From Ecdyonurus torrentis (taxonomy: Eukaryota > Arthropoda > Insecta > Ephemeroptera > Heptageniidae): 64,000 nucleotides of DNA. The translations under genes and the position numbers were made by a program. The stretch lies in contig CASGGR010000055.1 in the NCBI GenBank assembly GCA_949318235.1, positions 186,001-250,000 on the forward strand. The letters run 5' to 3'. Below the pieces are notes generated by a model. The model saw only the letters and a program-made list of their open reading frames with translations, was not told the DNA's origin and did not search any database. Of the stretch, positions 56,601-64,000 are shown in pieces. Numbering within the stretch: position 1 is the stretch's first letter; the number at the start of each line of letters is the position of its first letter.

Positions 56601-57783
56601 AAATCATACTTTTTACACGATTAAAACTAGTTTTGATGATTTCTCAGAAACTAAGAATGCTACAGACATCAAATTCAACTCAAAACATAGCTTTTTCAAT
56701 TCTCTACAAAAAAGATGTCTTGAACTTTTTTGCTCCGACGCATACTTTTTGGGTTATTGACAATTTTAGTTTTCACTCATCATGTAGCCAAACCAAGTCA
56801 TGAAACAAAGTTTTTATTTCAAGAACCAAATGTTATTGAATGATAAAAATCATACTTTTTACACGATTAAAACTAGTTTTGATGATTTCTCAAAAACTAA
56901 GAATGCTACAGACTTACTATTTTACTCAAAACATAGCTTTTTCAATTCTCTACAAAAAAGATGTCTTGAACTTTTTTGCTCCGACGCATACTTTATGGGT
57001 TATTGACAATTTTAGTTTTCACTCATCATGTAGCCAAACCGAGTCATGAAACAAAGTTTCTATTTCAAGAACCAAATGTTATTGAATGATAAAAATCATA
57101 CTTTTTACACGATTAAAACTAGTTTTGATGATTTCTCAGAAACTAAGAATGCTACAGACATCAAATTCAACTCAAAACATAGCTTTTTTAATTCTCTACA
57201 AAAAAGATGTCTTGAACTTTTTTGCTCCGACGCATACTTTTTGGGTTATTGACAATTATAGTTTTCACTCATCATGTAGCCAAACCAAGTCATGAAACAA
57301 AGTTTCTATTTCAAGAACCAAATGTTATTGAATGATAAAAATCATACTTTTTACACGATTAAAACTAGTTTTGATGATTTCTCAGAAACTAAGAATGCTA
57401 CAGACATCAAATTCGACTCAAAACATAGCTTTTTCAATTCTCTACAAAAAAGATGTCTTGAACTTTTTTGCTCCGACGCATACTTTTTGGGTTATTGACA
57501 ATTTTAGTTTTCACTCATCATGTAGCCAAACCAAGTCATGAAACAAAGTTTTTATTTCAAGAACCAAATGTTATTGAATGATAAAAATCATACTTTTTAC
57601 ACGATTAAAACTAGTTTTGATGATTTCTCAAAAACTAAGAATGCTACAGACTTACTATTTTACTCAAAACATAGCTTTTTCAATTCTCTACAAAAAAGAT
57701 GTCTTGAACTTTTTTGCTCCGACGCATACTTTTTGGGTTATTGACAATTTTAGTTTTCACTCATCATGTAGCCAAACCGAGTC
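53602..57783. repeat. 8-unit period (U219-U226, U227-U234)
   Basis: U220-U224 match U228-U232 eight units (1,968 bp) apart: a G80+A196 unit, a plain unit with A213/G242, an A45 unit, an A196 unit and a T144 unit. The flanks differ: U219 has G80 where U227 has T80, and U225 has G242 where U233 has A242. G80 together with A196 is found only at U199, U219, U220 and U228. U218 (53602-53847) precedes the block. Confidence 0.85.
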
Positions 57784-60489
57784 ATGAAACAAAGTTTCTA
57801 TTTCAAGAACCAAATGTTATTGAATGATAAAAATCATACTTTTTACACGATTAAAACTAGTTTTGATGATTTCTCAGAAACTAAGAATGCTACAGACATC
57901 AAATTCAACTCAAAACATAGCTTTTTCAATTCTCTACAAAAAAGATGTCTTGAACTTTTTTGCTCCGACGCATACTTTTTGGGTTATTGACAATTTTAGT
58001 TTTCACTCATCATGTAGCCAAACCAAGTCATGAAACAAAGTTTTTATTTCAAGAACCAAATGTTATTGAATGATAAAAATCATACTTTTTACACGATTAA
58101 AACTAGTTTTGATGATTTCTCAAAAACTAAGAATGCTACAGACTTACTATTTTACTCAAAACATAGCTTTTTCAATTCTCTACAAAAAAGATGTCTTGAA
58201 CTTTTTTGCTCCGACGCATACTTTATGGGTTATTGACAATTTTAGTTTTCACTCATCATGTAGCCAAACCGAGTCATGAAACAAAGTTTCTATTTCAAGA
58301 ACCAAATGTTATTGAATGATAAAAATCATACTTTTTACACGATTAAAACTAGTTTTGATGATTTCTCAGAAACTAAGAATGCTACAGACATCAAATTCAA
58401 CTCAAAACATAGCTTTTTTAATTCTCTACAAAAAAGATGTCTTGAACTTTTTTGCTCCGACGCATACTTTTTGGGTTATTGACAATTATAGTTTTCACTC
58501 ATCATGTAGCCAAACCAAGTCATGAAACAAAGTTTCTATTTCAAGAACCAAATGTTATTGAATGATAAAAATCATACTTTTTACACGATTAAAACTAGTT
58601 TTGATGATTTCTCAGAAACTAAGAATGCTACAGACATCAAATTCGACTCAAAACATAGCTTTTTCAATTCTCTACAAAAAAGATGTCTTGAACTTTTTTG
58701 CTCCGACGCATACTTTTTGGGTTATTGACAATTTTAGTTTTCACTCATCATGTAGCCAAACCAAGTCATGAAACAAAGTTTTTATTTCAAGAACCAAATG
58801 TTATTGAATGATAAAAATCATACTTTTTACACGATTAAAACTAGTTTTGATGATTTCTCAAAAACTAAGAATGCTACAGACTTACTATTTTACTCAAAAC
58901 ATAGCTTTTTCAATTCTCTACAAAAAAGATGTCTTGAACTTTTTTGCTCCGACGCATACTTTATGGGTTATTGACAATTTTAGTTTTCACTCATCATGTA
59001 GCCAAACCGAGTCATGAAACAAAGTTTCTATTTCAAGAACCAAATGTTATTGAATGATAAAAATCATACTTTTTACACGATTAAAACTAGTTTTGATGAT
59101 TTCTCAGAAACTAAGAATGCTACAGACATCAAATTCAACTCAAAACATAGCTTTTTTAATTCTCTACAAAAAAGATGTCTTGAACTTTTTTGCTCCGACG
59201 CATACTTTTTGGGTTATTGACAATTATAGTTTTCACTCATCATGTAGCCAAACCAAGTCATGAAACAAAGTTTCTATTTCAAGAACCAAATGTTATTGAA
59301 TGATAAAAATCATACTTTTTACACGATTAAAACTAGTTTTGATGATTTCTCAGAAACTAAGAATGCTACAGACATCAAATTCGACTCAAAACATAGCTTT
59401 TTCAATTCTCTACAAAAAAGATGTCTTGAACTTTTTTGCTCCGACGCATACTTTTTGGGTTATTGACAATTTTAGTTTTCACTCATCATGTAGCCAAACC
59501 AAGTCATGAAACAAAGTTTTTATTTCAAGAACCAAATGTTATTGAATGATAAAAATCATACTTTTTACACGATTAAAACTAGTTTTGATGATTTCTCAAA
59601 AACTAAGAATGCTACAGACTTACTATTTTACTCAAAACATAGCTTTTTCAATTCTCTACAAAAAAGATGTCTTGAACTTTTTTGCTCCGACGCATACTTT
59701 TTGGGTTATTGACAATTTTAGTTTTCACTCATCATGTAGCCAAACCGAGTCATGAAACAAAGTTTCTATTTCAAGAACCAAATGTTATTGAATGATAAAA
59801 ATCATACTTTTTACACGATTAAAACTAGTTTTGATGATTTCTCAGAAACTAAGAATGCTACAGACATCAAATTCAACTCAAAACATAGCTTTTTCAATTC
59901 TCTACAAAAAAGATGTCTTGAACTTTTTTGCTCCGACGCATACTTTTTGGGTTATTGACAATTTTAGTTTTCACTCATCATGTAGCCAAACCAAGTCATG
60001 AAACAAAGTTTTTATTTCAAGAACCAAATGTTATTGAATGATAAAAATCATACTTTTTACACGATTAAAACTAGTTTTGATGATTTCTCAAAAACTAAGA
60101 ATGCTACAGACTTACTATTTTACTCAAAACATAGCTTTTTCAATTCTCTACAAAAAAGATGTCTTGAACTTTTTTGCTCCGACGCATACTTTATGGGTTA
60201 TTGACAATTTTAGTTTTCACTCATCATGTAGCCAAACCGAGTCATGAAACAAAGTTTCTATTTCAAGAACCAAATGTTATTGAATGATAAAAATCATACT
60301 TTTTACACGATTAAAACTAGTTTTGATGATTTCTCAGAAACTAAGAATGCTACAGACATCAAATTCAACTCAAAACATAGCTTTTTTAATTCTCTACAAA
60401 AAAGATGTCTTGAACTTTTTTGCTCCGACGCATACTTTTTGGGTTATTGACAATTATAGTTTTCACTCATCATGTAGCCAAACCAAGTC
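56554..60489. repeat. 5-unit period with an inserted trimer (U230-U245)
   Basis: The 5-unit module of U201-U217 returns at U230-U234, U235-U242 and U243-U245. In the second copy the three units A196, T144 and G124 are doubled (U236-U238 at 58030-58767 and U239-U241 at 58768-59505), lengthening it by 738 bp. It ends at U246, which has A124 and a private T-to-A at 60657. Confidence 0.87.
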
Positions 60490-61719
60490 ATGAAACAAAG
60501 TTTCTATTTCAAGAACCAAATGTTATTGAATGATAAAAATCATACTTTTTACACGATTAAAACTAGTTTTGATGATTTCTCAGAAACTAAGAATGCTACA
60601 GACATCAAATTCAACTCAAAACATAGCTTTTTCAATTCTCTACAAAAAAGATGTCTAGAACTTTTTTGCTCCGACGCATACTTTTTGGGTTATTGACAAT
60701 TATAGTTTTCACTCATCATGTAGCCAAACCAAGTCATGAAACAAAGTTTCTATTTCAAGAACCAAATGTTATTGAATGATAAAAATCATACTTTTTACAC
60801 GATTAAAACTAGTTGTGATGATTTCTCAAAAACTAAGAATGCTACAGACTTACTATTTTACTCAAAACATAGCTTTTTCAATTCTCTACAAAAAAGATGT
60901 CTTGAACTTTTTTGCTCCGACGCATACTTTTTGGGTTATTGACAATTTTAGTTTTCACTCATCATGTAGCCAAACCAAGTCATGAAACAAAGTTTTTATT
61001 TCAAGAACCAAATGTTATTGAATGATAAAAATCATACTTTTTACACGATTAAAACTAGTTTTGATGATTTCTCAAAAACTAAGAATGCTACAGACTTACT
61101 ATTTTACTCAAAACATAGCTTTTTCAATTCTCTACAAAAAAGATGTCTTGAACTTTTTTGCTCCGACGCATACTTTTTGGGTTATTGACAATTTTAGTTT
61201 TCACTCATCATGTAGCCAAACCGAGTCATGAAACAAAGTTTCTATTTCAAGAACCAAATGTTATTGAATGATAAAAATCATACTTTTTACACGATTAAAA
61301 CTAGTTTTGATGATTTCTCAGAAACTAAGAATGCTACAGACATCAAATTCAACTCAAAACATAGCTTTTTCAATTCTCTACAAAAAAGATGTCTTGAACT
61401 TTTTTGCTCCGACGCATACTTTTTGGGTTATTGACAATTATAGTTTTCACTCATCATGTAGCCAAACCAAGTCATGAAACAAAGTTTCTATTTCAAGAAC
61501 CAAATGTTATTGAATGATAAAAATCATACTTTTTACACGATTAAAACTAGTTGTGATGATTTCTCAAAAACTAAGAATGCTACAGACTTACTATTTTACT
61601 CAAAACATAGCTTTTTCAATTCTCTACAAAAAAGATGTCTTGAACTTTTTTGCTCCGACGCATACTTTTTGGGTTATTGACAATTTTAGTTTTCACTCAT
61701 CATGTAGCCAAACCAAGTC
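60490..61719. repeat. U246-U250, return to a 3-unit period
   Basis: After U246 the types run G80 unit, plain TTACTATTTT unit, ATCAAATTCA unit with A213/A242, G80 unit. This 3-unit (738-bp) order is also present at U13-U15, U48-U51 and U77-U79. Sequence types common in the left half therefore reappear near the right edge, without their C169 marker. Confidence 0.82.
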
Positions 61720-63933
61720 ATGAAACAAAGTTTTTATTTCAAGAACCAAATGTTATTGAATGATAAAAATCATACTTTTTACACGATTAAAACTAGTTTT
61801 GATGATTTCTCAAAAACTAAGAATGCTACAGACTTACTATTTTACTCAAAACATAGCTTTTTCAATTCTCTACAAAAAAGATGTCTTGAACTTTTTTGTT
61901 TCGACGCATACTTTTTGGGTTATTGACAATTTTAGTTTTCACTCATCATGTAGCCAAACCGAGTCATGAAACAAAGTTTCTATTTCAAGAACCAAATGTT
62001 ATTGAATGATAAAAATCATACTTTTTACACGATTAAAACTAGTTTTGATGATTTCTCAGAAACTAAGAATGCTACAGACATCAAATTCAACTCAAAACAT
62101 AGCTTTTTCAATTCTCTACAAAAAAGATGTCTTGAACTTTTTTGTTTCGACGCATACTTTTTGGGTTATTGACAATTTTAGTTTTCACTCATCATGTAGC
62201 CAAACCGAGTCATGAAACAAAGTTTTTATTTCAAGAACCAAATGTTATTGAATGATAAAAATCATACTTTTTACACGATTAAAACTAGTTTTGATGATTT
62301 CTCAAAAACTAAGAATGCTACAGACTTACTATTTTACTCAAAACATAGCTTTTTCAATTCTCTACAAAAAAGATGTCTTGAACTTTTTTGCTCCGACGCA
62401 TACTTTTTGGGTTATTGACAATTATAGTTTTCACTCATCATGTAGCCAAACCGAGTCATGAAACAAAGTTTCTATTTCAAGAACCAAATGTTATTGAATG
62501 ATAAAAATCATACTTTTTACACGATTAAAACTAGTTTTGATGATTTCTCAGAAACTAAGAATGCTACAGACTTACTATTTTACTCAAAACATAGCTTTTT
62601 CAATTCTCTACAAAAAAGATGTCTTGAACTTTTTTGCTCCGACGCATACTTTATGGGTTATTGACAATTTTAGTTTTCACTCATCATGTAGCCAAACCGA
62701 GTCATGAAACAAAGTTTCTATTTCAAGAACCAAATGTTATTGAATGATAAAAATCATACTTTTTACACGATTAAAACTAGTTTTGATGATTTCTCAAAAA
62801 CTAAGAATGCTACAGACTTACTATTTTACTCAAAACATAGCTTTTTCAATTCTCTACAAAAAAGATGTCTTGAACTTTTTTGCTCCGACGCATACTTTAT
62901 GGGTTATTGACAATTATAGTTTTCACTCATCATGTAGCCAAACCAAGTCATGAAACAAAGTTTTTATTTCAAGAACCAAATGTTATTGAATGATAAAAAT
63001 CATACTTTTTACACGATTAAAACTAGTTTTGATGATTTCTCAAAAACTAAGAATGCTACAGACTTACTATTTTACTCAAAACATAGCTTTTTCAATTCTC
63101 TACAAAAAAGATGTCTTGAACTTTTTTGCTCCGACGCATACTTTTTGGGTTATTGACAATTATAGTTTTCACTCATCATGTAGCCAAACCGAGTCATGAA
63201 ACAAAGTTTCTATTTCAAGAACCAAATGTTATTGAATGATAAAAATCATACTTTTTACACGATTAAAACTAGTTTTGATGATTTCTCAAAAACTAAGAAT
63301 GCTACAGACTTACTATTTTACTCAAAACATAGCTTTTTCAATTCTCTACAAAAAAGATGTCTTGAACTTTTTTGTTTCGACGCATACTTTTTGGGTTATT
63401 GACAATTTTAGTTTTCACTCATCATGTAGCCAAACCGAGTCATGAAACAAAGTTTCTATTTCAAGAACCAAATGTTATTGAATGATAAAAATCATACTTT
63501 TTACACGATTAAAACTAGTTTTGATGATTTCTCAGAAACTAAGAATGCTACAGACATCAAATTCAACTCAAAACATAGCTTTTTCAATTCTCTACAAAAA
63601 AGATGTCTTGAACTTTTTTGTTTCGACGCATACTTTTTGGGTTATTGACAATTTTAGTTTTCACTCATCATGTAGCCAAACCGAGTCATGAAACAAAGTT
63701 TTTATTTCAAGAACCAAATGTTATTGAATGATAAAAATCATACTTTTTACACGATTAAAACTAGTTTTGATGATTTCTCAAAAACTAAGAATGCTACAGA
63801 CTTACTATTTTACTCAAAACATAGCTTTTTCAATTCTCTACAAAAAATATGTCTTGAACTTTTTTGCTCCGACGCATACTTTTTGGGTTATTGACAATTA
63901 TAGTTTTCACTCATCATGTAGCCAAACCGAGTC
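61720..63933. repeat. Right-edge block U251-U259, 6-unit-spaced repeat
   Basis: U251-U253 and U257-U259 have the same order, 1,476 bp apart: a TTACTATTTT-box unit with T180/T182, an ATCAAATTCA-box unit with T180/T182, and a T15 unit with A213/G242. Two neighbouring T180/T182 units occur only here. U259 has a private G-to-T at 63848. Confidence 0.85.
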
Positions 63934-64000
63934 ATGAAACAAAGTTTCTATTTCAAGAACCAAATGTTATTGAATGATAAAAATCATACTTTTTACACGA
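63934..64000. repeat. Right-edge partial unit (U260)
   Basis: The first 67 bases of another unit, with C15 and T45, cut by the window edge. The array continues to the right. Confidence 0.97.

Larger units (their letters stand above)
1..64000. repeat. Satellite DNA array, 246-bp unit, about 260 copies
   Basis: The window is filled by a direct tandem repeat of a 246-bp unit, with complete units at 246n-26 for n=1 to 259. The phase never slips, so no unit shows a net insertion or deletion. A representative unit has 74 G+C of 246 bases (about 30%). Recurrent variable sites, counted from the ATG, are p15, p45, p80, p94, p115, p117, p118, p119, p123, p124, p144, p169, p180, p182, p196, p213 and p242; the rest is almost invariant. 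All forward frames are closed by stops in every unit, so it is not a long repetitive protein in the standard code. Length and homogeneity are those of eukaryotic centromeric or heterochromatic satellites; that location is inference. Family and species are not recognised. Confidence 0.98.

Noticed and set aside
14..63937. Several hundred frames of 68 or 69 codons on the + strand as protein genes
   Set aside because: They are the same two frames repeated in each unit. They overlap out of register, most variants are non-synonymous in at least one frame, two copies have in-frame stops, and no recognisable domain, signal peptide or ribosome-binding context is present.
1..64000. CRISPR array
   Set aside because: The unit is 246 bp and repeats throughout, with no unique spacers between short repeats.
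1..64000. One giant repetitive protein
   Set aside because: Although 246 is divisible by three, every forward frame meets stops in each unit in the standard code, and no long reverse-strand frame is present.
1..64000. Helitron or MITE origin of the unit
   Set aside because: CTAG occurs at p74-77, but no TC start follows it in the next unit, no hairpin lies just before it, and there are no terminal inverted repeats or target-site duplications.
1..64000. Yeast-type replication origin consensus (ARS)
   Set aside because: A/T-rich stretches near p11-20 and p211-221 resemble it but miss the required bases, and the host is unknown.
1..64000. tRNA, 5S rRNA or other RNA gene as the repeated unit
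   Set aside because: No A-box/B-box, no cloverleaf and no 5S-like internal control region were found in a unit; the only clear dyad is the 14-bp p41-54 element.
1..64000. Assembly artefact made by duplicating one piece
   Set aside because: The order of variants is irregular, with mapped chimeric junctions and private mutations, which simple computational duplication would not produce. Misassembly between near-identical blocks still cannot be excluded without reads.

Overview
The whole 64,000-base window is one uninterrupted head-to-tail tandem array of a 246-bp unit: a satellite DNA block. It contains 219 bp of a left-cut unit, 259 complete units and 67 bp of a right-cut unit. Unit n starts at 246n-26 (U1 at 220, U259 at 63688); p1-p246 below are positions in a unit, with p1 the A of the ATG at 220. 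No insertion or deletion is visible: the ATG at p1 keeps exact 246-bp phase from end to end. I see no gene, RNA gene, mobile element, CRISPR array or unique sequence, and both window edges lie inside a unit, so the array is longer than the window.

The sequence suggests a eukaryotic nuclear genome, probably centromeric, pericentromeric or other heterochromatin, because arrays of this length and homogeneity are typical there and not of prokaryotes. I do not recognise the satellite and cannot name a species. The unit is about 30% G+C, CpG-poor and rich in A and T tracts.

Units differ at about 17 recurrent positions: p15 C/T, p45 T/A, p80 T/G, p94 G/A, p115-124 (two alternative versions differing at six of ten bases), p144 C/T, p169 G/C, p180 and p182 C/T, p196 T/A, p213 A/T and p242 G/A. 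Reading these as a barcode shows a mosaic of short-range higher-order repeats, not one fixed higher-order period. From left to right: a 15-unit block at 220-3909 that recurs at 8830 and (14 units) at 13258; an 11-unit block duplicated in tandem (1942-7353); a 2-unit duplication (17194-18177); an 8-unit duplication (18424-22113); a 6-unit block repeated about 2.8 times (22360-26541); an irregular middle (26542-34659) holding most of the private point mutations; a 28-unit spaced duplication (34660-38103 and 41548-44991); a 13-unit period (38350-50157); 5-unit and 8-unit periods with small internal duplications (49420-60489); and a 6-unit-spaced repeat at the right edge.

Rare variants separate a left domain (G169C and a hybrid p115-124 box, none right of about 29 kb) from a right domain (T45A, only from 35 kb to 56.8 kb). 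This is the pattern expected from repeated unequal exchange and gene conversion among nearby units. The short overlapping reading frames in every unit look like by-products of an A+T-rich repeat, not genes.
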